Shown here one piece after another: positions 1 through 5,661 of a stretch of 7,996 bases of DNA. The position numbers and the translations under genes were made by a program. Numbering within the stretch: the first letter of the stretch is position 1; every line of letters starts with the position of its first letter. Source of the stretch: Pseudomonadota bacterium. Its GTDB lineage: Bacteria; Pseudomonadota; Gammaproteobacteria; Burkholderiales; Rhodocyclaceae. The DNA is taken from the NCBI GenBank assembly GCA_009778425.1, contig WRJU01000169.1, positions 1 to 7,996 on the forward strand. Direction: 5' to 3'. Under the pieces are notes generated by a model. That model made no database searches, was not told the DNA's origin, and worked only from the letters and a program-made list of their open reading frames with translations.

Positions 1-207
1 TGCGGCCCCGGCCTTGAATTCATGCTGGAAAACTTTCCGCTGACTGAGCTTTTGCCCAAGCTGTTCCGGGGCGAAGGCGATTGCAGCGCCGTTGATTGGA
101 CCTTCCTCGGCCTGTCGATTGCCAACTGGGGACTCATCACGTTCGCCATGATCGTGATCGTGACGCCCTGGGTGGTTTGGCGGCTACGCCGCGCAAAACG
201 TGGGTAA
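1..207 (+). CDS. dsbB: Disulfide bond formation protein B, C-terminal part (5' truncated by window edge)
   Basis: This is the last 68 codons of an inner-membrane quinone-linked oxidase that re-oxidises periplasmic DsbA. The reading frame is open from base 1 and begins with CGPGLEFML, so the gene starts outside the window; the ATG at 22 is internal. The first residue visible is the cysteine matching E. coli DsbB Cys104, and the partner matching Cys130 lies in GEGDCSAVDW (codon 82-84). These two form the second periplasmic cysteine pair of the family. The segment FLGLSIANWGLI onward is the fourth transmembrane helix, followed by a short basic cytoplasmic tail (RLRRAKRG), as expected for the DsbB C-terminus. 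The first, quinone-proximal cysteine pair is outside the window. The gene ends 14 bases before the convergent PilZ gene with no obvious terminator between them. Identification is by motif and topology and is secure despite the truncation. Confidence 0.9.
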   Translation, partial: CGPGLEFMLENFPLTELLPKLFRGEGDCSAVDWTFLGLSIANWGLITFAMIVIVTPWVVWRLRRAKRG

Positions 208-221
208 TAAGCCGAGCCGAT

Positions 222-530
222 TTACCCGACGATACGGACGGTGGAGCCGCCGATTTCGTACTGCCCTCCGGTGAGCGCGTGGCATCGGGTGACGCGCAGG
301 TGCGTCACCAGCGGCGGGCGTTCCATCTTGTCGTCTGTGGGGGAAGCAATCACAACTTCAACGACTTCGCCTTCACTGGGGACGTAATTGGCGCGCAGGG
401 TCATCCCGCTTACGCTCAACTCGATACATTCCGCAGAGACTTCTTCGCCTGCGTTCAAGCGAATATGGGCGGAGCACCCAATGGGAATGCGACGATCCAG
501 GCGACGGTCTAGCGGGGAAGCGTAATCCAT
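222..530 (-). CDS. Small PilZ-domain protein (cyclic-di-GMP effector type)
   Basis: The gene encodes a 102-residue single-domain protein. An arginine-rich N-terminal stretch (DRRLDRRIPI, residues 8-17) matches the PilZ RxxxR element, and ELSVSG (37-42) matches the [D/N]xSxxG element, with hydrophobic beta-strand-like segments after it. In the PilZ family these two motifs bind cyclic di-GMP, so the protein is probably a cytosolic second-messenger receptor acting on motility, adhesion or polysaccharide output. Its partner cannot be told from the sequence. The motif's first residue is Glu rather than the usual Asp or Asn, so ligand binding is likely but not certain. The ATG at 530 is preceded by GAGG about six bases upstream. 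A TACAAT -10-like box lies at 566-571 on the same strand. No signal peptide or membrane segment is seen. It is convergent with dsbB and divergent from higBA, so it appears to be a single-gene unit. Confidence 0.82.
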   Translation of the reverse strand: MDYASPLDRRLDRRIPIGCSAHIRLNAGEEVSAECIELSVSGMTLRANYVPSEGEVVEVVIASPTDDKMERPPLVTHLRVTRCHALTGGQYEIGGSTVRIVG

Positions 531-565
531 GATCGGCCTCGGGAGTCGGGTTGAAGACGAGGGTC

Positions 566-571
566 ATTGTA
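566..571 (-). promoter_or_regulatory. Candidate -10 box for the PilZ gene
   Basis: On the minus strand this reads TACAAT, five of six matches to the sigma-70 -10 consensus. It would place transcription start near 559 and give a leader of about 28 bases containing the GAGG ribosome site. The -35 region at 16 to 18 bases spacing (around 588-595) is poor, so the call rests on the -10 box and its position alone. Confidence 0.33.
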
Positions 572-624
572 GCGTTTGCGTGCCCGTTGACCGTGTCCGA
601 AGTCACAGGGTAGGGGTGCTGAAT

Positions 625-646
625 CCTTTCCCGTGGGCGGGAAAGG
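625..646. repeat. Perfect 9-bp palindrome (hairpin) in the pilZ/higB intergenic region
   Basis: CCTTTCCCG (625-633) and CGGGAAAGG (638-646) are perfectly complementary around a TGGG loop. It sits between two divergently oriented genes, so it is not downstream of either, and no T-run follows on either strand, which argues against an intrinsic terminator. The G-rich flanks (615-660) and the C-run/G-run stem resemble the small dispersed palindromic elements common between proteobacterial genes. Whether this one is repeated elsewhere in the genome cannot be seen from one window. Confidence 0.45.
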
Positions 647-698
647 GGGGTAAGGAGCGGGGAATTACCTGAGAGGAAAGAAATCACTTGATGAAGAG

Positions 699-733
699 AA
701 TAACGCTTTCCGTTATTAACGAACGATGTTAAT
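699..733. promoter_or_regulatory. Operator-like nested inverted repeats upstream of higBA
   Basis: Three overlapping inverted repeats lie in an AT-rich tract just ahead of higB: AATAACG/CGTTATT (699-705 and 711-717), CGTTA/TAACG (711-715 and 717-721, one-base centre) and ATTAAC/GTTAAT (715-720 and 728-733). TAACG/CGTTA-type half-sites recur in alternating orientation. HigA antitoxins are known to bind inverted repeats overlapping their own promoter, so this is the likely autoregulatory site. A weak -35 (TTGATG, 688-693) and a TAATAT box (730-735) are nearby, but no convincing -35/-10 pair could be fixed. Confidence 0.5.
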
Positions 734-741
734 ATTTTCAT

Positions 742-1023
742 ATGATTAAAACCTTTGCCAACAAGCAAACAGCCGCCCTCTTCACTGGGCTGAATGTCCG
801 CCAGTTTGATGGGCAATGGGTGCGGGTTGCGCGGGAAAAACTCACTCGGCTCCATGCCGCTACCAGCATCGAGTTTCTGCGCACACCGCCCGGAAACCGT
901 CTCGAAGCCCTCAAGGGCGACCGTCAGGGGCAATGGAGCATCCGCATCAACGAACAATGGCGGATTTGCTTTCGGTTTGAAGGCGGCGACGCATACGATG
1001 TTGAAATCGTTGACTACCATTGA
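742..1023 (+). CDS. higB: HigB-type mRNA interferase toxin (RelE superfamily)
   Basis: The 93-residue protein is the toxin half of a type II toxin-antitoxin pair. HigB enzymes bind the ribosome and cleave mRNA in the A site, arresting growth when not neutralised. The match is to the whole family layout: N-terminal MIKTFA, the central NRLEALKGDRQGQWSIRIN (52-70) with Lys58 in the conserved LKGDR segment, QWRICFRF (72-79), and the C-terminal DYH at residues 91-93, corresponding to the Asp-Tyr-His end that matters for catalysis in Proteus vulgaris HigB. The His of the Proteus KLHPLKG segment is Glu here (RLEALKG). Length is normal and no frameshift is seen, so the toxin looks intact. The ATG at 742 has no purine-rich ribosome site just upstream, so translation may be weak or leaderless. 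The antitoxin follows 12 bases after the stop (or abuts it if the first ATG is used). Toxin-first gene order is typical of higBA. Confidence 0.92.
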   Translation: MIKTFANKQTAALFTGLNVRQFDGQWVRVAREKLTRLHAATSIEFLRTPPGNRLEALKGDRQGQWSIRINEQWRICFRFEGGDAYDVEIVDYH

Positions 1024-1035
1024 ATGGAGACCATC

Positions 1036-1398
1036 ATGACAATCCGGATCGAAGAACTTCGGGACATGGACTTTTCTGACGTTGCTGACCTGTCTGCCGG
1101 TCGCGCCGCCCTCATCCATCCCGGAAAAATTCTCCAGAATGAATTCCTCAAACCCTTGGGTGTCAGTCAGTACGCCTTGGCAAAGGCTATCTGCGTCCCT
1201 CCAAGGCGGATCAATGAAATCGTGCACGGCATGCGCGGCATTACCGTCGACACTGCCCTGCGGTTGGCGCGGTTTTTCGGCACAGACGCACAAAGTTGGA
1301 TAAACCTGCAAACACACTACGACACTATCATTGCCGAAGAGAAAATGCGCGACGTGCTCATGAGCATTCCCCGCCACGCAGAATTGTATGCGGCATGA
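1036..1398 (+). CDS. higA: HigA-type antitoxin (XRE-family helix-turn-helix)
   Basis: The 120-residue protein neutralises HigB and represses the operon by DNA binding. The family signature HPGKILQNEFLKPLGVS (28-44) leads into a helix-turn-helix at about 43-63 (VSQYALAKAICVPPRRINEIV), then the usual GITVDTALRLARFFGTDAQSWINLQ (68 onward). A 25-residue N-terminal extension (MTIRIEELRDMDFSDVAD...) precedes the core, making it somewhat longer than the shortest HigA proteins. The start was set at ATG 1036 because GGAGA at 1026-1030 is well spaced for it. An in-frame ATG at 1024 would add METI and abut the higB stop, but it lacks a ribosome site of its own. The gene is surely co-transcribed with higB and probably regulated through the inverted repeats at 699-733. 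It ends 65 bases before the convergent waaA. Confidence 0.92.
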   Translation: MTIRIEELRDMDFSDVADLSAGRAALIHPGKILQNEFLKPLGVSQYALAKAICVPPRRINEIVHGMRGITVDTALRLARFFGTDAQSWINLQTHYDTIIAEEKMRDVLMSIPRHAELYAA

Positions 1399-1463
1399 TT
1401 TATCCTTTCGACCGCCTACGTTCCTTCAACGTATATCAATCCGTAGTTTGGAGCGCTTTCTGC

Positions 1464-2753
1464 TTACAGCCCAAGCTCATCGAGCAGGGCAAGGGTACGT
1501 GCGGTCGCTCCACGGTTGACAGCCGCGAATGCGAGTCCGGCTTCCGACATTGCCGTGCGGGAGGCGGGGTCTTCCAGTAGCGCGAAAGCGGCGCTCATGG
1601 CAGCTTCAATGTCGTCGCATCGGCGCGCGGCTCCGGCGTCAACTGCCTCATCGGCGATGCGCTGGAAGTTGAATGTGTGCGGCCCAATCAGGATTGGCGT
1701 CCCCACGGCGCAGGCTTCAATGAGGTTTTGCCCGCCGAAGGGTCGCCAGCTTCCGCCGATCAGGGCGACGTCGGACGCCATGTAATAGGCGAACATTTCG
1801 CCCATCGAGTCGCCGAGCCAGACCTGGGAACTGATCGACGAAGGTTCCGGCGCGGCGGCGGAACGTCGTGTGACGGTCAGCCCGCGCGCGCGAATCAATG
1901 CTTCGACTTCATCGAAACGCTGAGGATGGCGCGGCGTGAGAATGAGCAGGGTTTCCGGGTTCCCGTAAGGGATGGCGTGGATGAAGGCATCGAGAATCGC
2001 TTCTTCTTCTCCCTCGCGCGTACTGGCAGCGAAGATCGTCGGGCGCGCGCCCCGGCGAGTACGGAAGTCTGTACCAAGGGCAAGGCTTTCTGGCGGCGGT
2101 TCAACATCGAATTTGATGTTGCCGGTGATGCTGACCCGACGCGCGCCCAGTGCCGTGAGGCGCGCGGCATCGGCGGCACCTTGCGCGCCAATGGCCGTGA
2201 GCGCATCAAAGATGAGGCGGGTCAGGGCGGGCCAACGTGCGTAACGTCGCGCCGAACGTTCCGATAAGCGGGCGTTGGCGAGCAGAACGGGTACGCCACG
2301 GCGCTGGCAGGCGTTGAGCAGCATCGGCCAGAGTTCGGTTTCCATGATGATGCCGAACGCCGGACGGAAGTGGCGCAGGAAGCGCGTCACGAACGGCTCG
2401 AAGTCGTAAGGCAGATAAACCCGCAGTACCCGGTTGTTTCCGGCAAAGAGGGCTTCCGAGGCCGCGCGCCCGGTGGGCGTCATGTGAGTGAGCACGACGG
2501 TGTGTTCGGGCCAGCGTTCGAGCAGGGCATGTACGAGCGGAATGGCCGCACGCGTCTCACCCAATGAAACCGCGTGTACCCAGATTATTGGCCCCGACGC
2601 CTGCGTACAGTAGCTGCCGAACCGCTCCCGGACGTGGCGCAGGTAGGCGGGCTGCTTGCGCGCGCGCCAGTACAGCCTGCAAAGCACGGCGGGCAGCGCA
2701 GGCAGCCATAGCAGGTTGTAGGGAAGAGGAAACAGACGCTGGAACAGCGGCAT
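1464..2753 (-). CDS. waaA: 3-deoxy-D-manno-octulosonic acid (Kdo) transferase
   Basis: WaaA transfers Kdo from CMP-Kdo to the lipid IVA precursor at the cytoplasmic face of the inner membrane, an essential step in lipopolysaccharide assembly. The 429-residue product has an N-terminal hydrophobic anchor (about 7-28), the WVHAVSLGE motif with the presumed catalytic base Glu66 (equivalent to Aquifex WaaA Glu31), METELWP in the N-terminal lobe, a second GT-B lobe with TPRHPQRF, and the sugar-nucleotide segment GGSWRPFGGQNLIEA (333-347). An upstream in-frame ATG at 2828 would add 25 residues. The ATG at 2753 was preferred because MPLFQRLFPLPYNLLW aligns with the usual family N-terminus, gives the usual length (about 425), and because a TATACT box (2785-2790) lies inside the extension. 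Neither start has a clear ribosome site. Whether one or two Kdo units are added cannot be read from sequence. It is divergent from the epimerase/glycosyltransferase pair. Confidence 0.94.
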   Translation of the reverse strand: MPLFQRLFPLPYNLLWLPALPAVLCRLYWRARKQPAYLRHVRERFGSYCTQASGPIIWVHAVSLGETRAAIPLVHALLERWPEHTVVLTHMTPTGRAASEALFAGNNRVLRVYLPYDFEPFVTRFLRHFRPAFGIIMETELWPMLLNACQRRGVPVLLANARLSERSARRYARWPALTRLIFDALTAIGAQGAADAARLTALGARRVSITGNIKFDVEPPPESLALGTDFRTRRGARPTIFAASTREGEEEAILDAFIHAIPYGNPETLLILTPRHPQRFDEVEALIRARGLTVTRRSAAAPEPSSISSQVWLGDSMGEMFAYYMASDVALIGGSWRPFGGQNLIEACAVGTPILIGPHTFNFQRIADEAVDAGAARRCDDIEAAMSAAFALLEDPASRTAMSEAGLAFAAVNRGATARTLALLDELGL

Positions 2754-2784
2754 CGGGCTGTAGCGCAAGGGCAAAGGGAGGACG

Positions 2785-2790
2785 AGTATA
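2785..2790 (-). promoter_or_regulatory. waaA: Candidate -10 box for waaA
   Basis: The minus strand reads TATACT here, five of six matches to the sigma-70 -10 consensus, and would give a leader of about 24 bases to the ATG at 2753. No good -35 is seen at normal spacing, so the call is weak. If real, it excludes the longer ATG at 2828 as the main start. Confidence 0.25.
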
Positions 2791-2855
2791 AGGTTTCCCT
2801 GCCTGTCCGTGTTTGCTGCCTCACGCATTACGGAAAACCGGGGACGGCGGGACCG

Positions 2856-2864
2856 TGCGATAAT
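2856..2864 (+). promoter_or_regulatory. Extended -10 promoter ahead of the epimerase gene
   Basis: TGC followed by GATAAT (2859-2864) matches an extended -10 element: TGN plus a -10 with five of six consensus bases. The absence of a recognisable -35 is compatible with that promoter class. Start of transcription would be near 2871, about 29 bases before the ATG at 2900. It would drive the epimerase and the coupled glycosyltransferase, and possibly trmA. Confidence 0.42.
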
Positions 2865-2899
2865 AAGTACCCTTACCCATCTATCACTGCGTCAAGCGT

Positions 2900-3907
2900 A
2901 TGAAGATTCTCGTCACAGGGGCTGCCGGTTTCATCGGCATGCACGTCTCCGAACGGCTGCTCGCGCGTGGTGACGAGGTAATCGGACTCGATAACCTCAA
3001 CGATTATTACGATCCCTCCCTCAAGGAAAGCCGTCTGGAGCGCTTGCGCCCCTCTGAGCGTTTCCGGTTCGTGAGGCTGGATGTGGCCGACCGCCTTACT
3101 ATGGCGCGCCTGTTCGCCGAAGAGAAGTTCGACCGCGTGGTGCACCTCGCCGCCCAGGCCGGAGTGCGCTATTCGCTGAAAAACCCGCATGCCTACGTCG
3201 ATAGCAACCTGGTCGGATTCGTGAACATCCTCGAAGGCTGCCGCCACAACCGCGTCGAACATCTGGTTTATGCTTCCAGTTCCAGCGTCTACGGCGGCAA
3301 TACGAAAATGCCGTTTTCCGAGCACGATAGCGTCGACCACCCGGTGAGCCTTTATGCTGCCACCAAGAAGGCCAATGAACTGATGGCGCACACTTACAGC
3401 CATTTGTATGGATTGCCGACCACGGGGCTGAGGTTTTTCACCGTCTATGGGCCGTGGGGGCGGCCCGACATGGCGCTTTTCCTCTTTGTCAGGGCAATCC
3501 TCGAAGATCGGCCCATCGACGTGTTCAACCACGGCAGGATGAGGCGCGATTTCACCTATATCGACGACATTGCGGAAGGGGTGATTCGTGTGCTCGACCG
3601 CAAGGCCGAACCGGACGCGGCGTTTGACCCTCTTTGCCCCGATCCGGGGCGCAGCCATGCGCCGTATCGGGTGTTCAATATCGGCAACCACGATCCAGTC
3701 GATCTGATGGATTTCATCGAGGCCATCGAGGAGGCGTTAGGGCGCAAGGCGCGCAAGAATTTCCTGCCGATACAGGATGGCGACGTACCCGCGACGTATG
3801 CCGACGTTTCGGAACTCGACGCCTGGACGGATTTCAAACCTGCTACCAGTGTGCGCGACGGAGTAGGGCGCTTCGTTGCTTGGTATCGCGCTTATTACGG
3901 AGCTTGA
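2900..3907 (+). CDS. NAD-dependent UDP-sugar epimerase, UDP-glucuronate 4-epimerase type
   Basis: The 335-residue short-chain dehydrogenase-type enzyme most resembles UDP-glucuronate 4-epimerases, which interconvert UDP-glucuronate and UDP-galacturonate in the cytosol using bound NAD. The Rossmann glycine motif GAAGFIG is at 7-13. The segment LNDYYDPSLKESRLERL (from about 33) is characteristic of this subgroup. The catalytic Ser lies in YASSSSVYG (124-132), the YxxxK pair is Tyr152/Lys156, and RRDFTYIDDI is near 215. Length is typical and the frame is intact. UDP-glucose or dTDP-sugar dehydratase/epimerase relatives are the main alternatives, but the NDYYDPSLKESRL signature argues for the uronic acid group. 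The ATG at 2900 has only a weak ribosome site. The downstream glycosyltransferase starts two bases after this stop, so the pair is probably translationally coupled and the UDP-uronate is probably destined for a surface glycan. Confidence 0.85.
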   Translation: MKILVTGAAGFIGMHVSERLLARGDEVIGLDNLNDYYDPSLKESRLERLRPSERFRFVRLDVADRLTMARLFAEEKFDRVVHLAAQAGVRYSLKNPHAYVDSNLVGFVNILEGCRHNRVEHLVYASSSSVYGGNTKMPFSEHDSVDHPVSLYAATKKANELMAHTYSHLYGLPTTGLRFFTVYGPWGRPDMALFLFVRAILEDRPIDVFNHGRMRRDFTYIDDIAEGVIRVLDRKAEPDAAFDPLCPDPGRSHAPYRVFNIGNHDPVDLMDFIEAIEEALGRKARKNFLPIQDGDVPATYADVSELDAWTDFKPATSVRDGVGRFVAWYRAYYGA

Positions 3908-3909
3908 GC

Positions 3910-5601
3910 GTGCGGTTATTCAGCCCCCGTGCCGCGCTGGCCTGTTACCTGATATTGGTGGTGGCTTATCTGGCCGGAGCCGTCATGCCTCCGCTGGATG
4001 GGGCTTCTGCCGGGTATGCCGATATTGCGCTCGGCATCCACGATGAAGGCAAGTGGATGCAATTCATGATCCAGGGGCAGGATTTTCATGGTGGGCCGCC
4101 TTTGCTGTTCTGGTTGGCGGCGCTTTCGTTCGAGATATTCGGGGTCAACGCGGTTGCCTACAAGCTGCCATCCCTGCTGTTTTCCGCGCTGGCTATTTAC
4201 TCCACCGTCCGTCTGGGTTCGCTGCTGTACAACGAAACGGTTGCCCGATTGGCGGGCGTGATCCTGGCAAGCGCGTTCGCGTTCCTGTTCGCCAACAGCA
4301 ATGCGGACATGGATGCCCTGCTCATTGGGTCTGTCGTTTTTGCGACATGCCAGTTGTTCATTTTCGTCACTGATGAAAACAAGCTCTCTGCGCGGGCGCA
4401 TCTTGTCGTGGCCGGAGCGGGCCTGGCGCTCGGTCTGGCGGCCAAGGGCTTGATCGGCGTGGTGTTGCCGTTATTTGCCGTGTTTCTCTACCTCATCTAC
4501 CGGCTCGAATGGCGACGAATTTTCGATCCGTTCTGGCTGGCGCTGCCGCTGCTTGTGCTGCTGTTCGCCTCGCCGCTGCTTTACGCTTATCACGCGCAGT
4601 TCGGCATGGATGGCTTGATGAAGTTCATCCTGTGGCTGCAAGGCGCCGAACGACAGGCTTTGGAGAATCCATCCGGCAGCGGGGCCAAGGATTTATTTTT
4701 CTATTACTACACATGGCTATGGGCTTTCCTGCCCTGGTCGGTCATCGCGCTGTGGTCGCTGGTCTCAGGCGCGTTGCGGCTCACGAATGACCGCTACTGG
4801 CCCCGCGCGCAGGGCGAAGCCGTGACCTTGGGGGTCATCGCCTCCGCATTCATCCTCCTGTCGCTGGCGCGGTTCAACCTCCTGCATTACGTCAGTGTTC
4901 TGCTGCCCTTCTTTGCCCTCCTGCTCGCGGGCTGGCTTCCCGCACGGCTCAGGCATCCGGCCTGTCGGCACAGGTTATGGCAGGTGCAGTACGTGGTCTT
5001 CGCGCTGGTGTTGTGCGCGGCGCTCGTTTCCAACGGCTGGATGTTTCCTTTGCAGGACATTGTGGTCGGTGTGGCGGCGGTGGCGGTGCTCGCGCTTGGA
5101 ATCTGGGGCATCCCGCGCTGGTCGGGCGCGGGCGCCTCCAAGCTGGTCGTCGTTTCGGTGAGCGTATCGGCGGTGTTCTGGTTGCTGGCCAACCTCAACC
5201 TTTATCCCAACCTGCTTGAATACCAGGCGGGAACGGCGCTTGGCAAAGTGGCGATGGAGCGGCATTCCGGCAAGGCGACGAATATTTATTACCTCAAGGA
5301 CGGTGGCTGGGCCGCGAGTTTCGATCTCGCTACCCGGCAGCGTGTGGGATCCATTACGCTCGACGAACTCGCCAATCGGGACAAGGAGGTCGTGCTGTTC
5401 GTGACCGGCAAGGGCTACGATATGATCGAAAAAGAGGGCTTGCTGCTCGATATGCATGTACAGGCGAATAACCCCGACTACGATATTTCCCATCCCGGAT
5501 GGGAATTCCTTCATCCGGGTACGCGCACCAAAGAATTGCGCGCCGCCTACCTGTTATGTTTCGGCCTCCCTCAAACCGAACGCTCGCAACAATGCAAATG
5601 A
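3910..5601 (+). CDS. ArnT-like (GT83/PMT superfamily) integral membrane glycosyltransferase
   Basis: The 563-residue polytopic inner-membrane protein resembles the ArnT/Rgt class, which transfers a sugar from a polyprenyl-phosphate carrier to lipid A, core or another acceptor on the periplasmic side. Visible features are an N-terminal membrane helix (about 8-27), a first periplasmic loop with Asp30 where ArnT has its catalytic Asp, the HGGPPLLFWLAALSFEIFG re-entry, and an acidic ADMD at 132-135 where ArnT has LDP. About a dozen hydrophobic segments run to about residue 432, followed by a soluble tail of about 130 residues. Start: GTG at 3910, with GGAG at 3899-3902, seven bases away. Frame-open sequence upstream overlaps the epimerase and encodes no membrane protein. 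It is coupled to the UDP-glucuronate epimerase gene, so the donor may be a uronic acid such as galacturonate, as with rhizobial RgtA-D. Protein O-glycosylation is an alternative. No polyprenyl-phosphate sugar synthase (ArnC/RgtE type) is in the window. Confidence 0.82.
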   Translation: MRLFSPRAALACYLILVVAYLAGAVMPPLDGASAGYADIALGIHDEGKWMQFMIQGQDFHGGPPLLFWLAALSFEIFGVNAVAYKLPSLLFSALAIYSTVRLGSLLYNETVARLAGVILASAFAFLFANSNADMDALLIGSVVFATCQLFIFVTDENKLSARAHLVVAGAGLALGLAAKGLIGVVLPLFAVFLYLIYRLEWRRIFDPFWLALPLLVLLFASPLLYAYHAQFGMDGLMKFILWLQGAERQALENPSGSGAKDLFFYYYTWLWAFLPWSVIALWSLVSGALRLTNDRYWPRAQGEAVTLGVIASAFILLSLARFNLLHYVSVLLPFFALLLAGWLPARLRHPACRHRLWQVQYVVFALVLCAALVSNGWMFPLQDIVVGVAAVAVLALGIWGIPRWSGAGASKLVVVSVSVSAVFWLLANLNLYPNLLEYQAGTALGKVAMERHSGKATNIYYLKDGGWAASFDLATRQRVGSITLDELANRDKEVVLFVTGKGYDMIEKEGLLLDMHVQANNPDYDISHPGWEFLHPGTRTKELRAAYLLCFGLPQTERSQQCK

Positions 5602-5661
5602 ATTGAGCGTAGCGTTGCCGAGATGATTACGGCATGATGCAACGAACAGACAGAGTGACAC

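Noticed and set aside
22..207. A complete 61-residue membrane protein starting at ATG 22.
   Set aside because: The frame is open to base 1 and the upstream residues CGPGLEF are part of the DsbB cysteine motif, so this is the tail of a longer gene.
373..1377. A 334-codon open frame on the minus strand across part of the PilZ gene, the intergenic region and higBA.
   Set aside because: It runs antisense to two confidently identified genes and crosses the AT-rich operator region; its translation shows no recognisable domain. Long open antisense frames are common in GC-rich DNA.
1417..1433. TACGTT/AACGTA hairpin between higA and waaA as a bidirectional terminator.
   Set aside because: The stem is only 6 bp, AT-rich, and no T-run follows on either strand.
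2873..3691. A 272-codon open frame antisense to the epimerase gene.
   Set aside because: The sense strand encodes a full epimerase with all motifs; the antisense product is His/Val/Ile-rich in the manner of codon shadows and matches no known family.
3634..3909. N-terminal extension of the glycosyltransferase frame upstream to an ATG inside the epimerase gene.
   Set aside because: The extension is a shifted-frame reading of the epimerase, polar and without membrane character. The GTG at 3910 has a good ribosome site and begins at the expected first helix.
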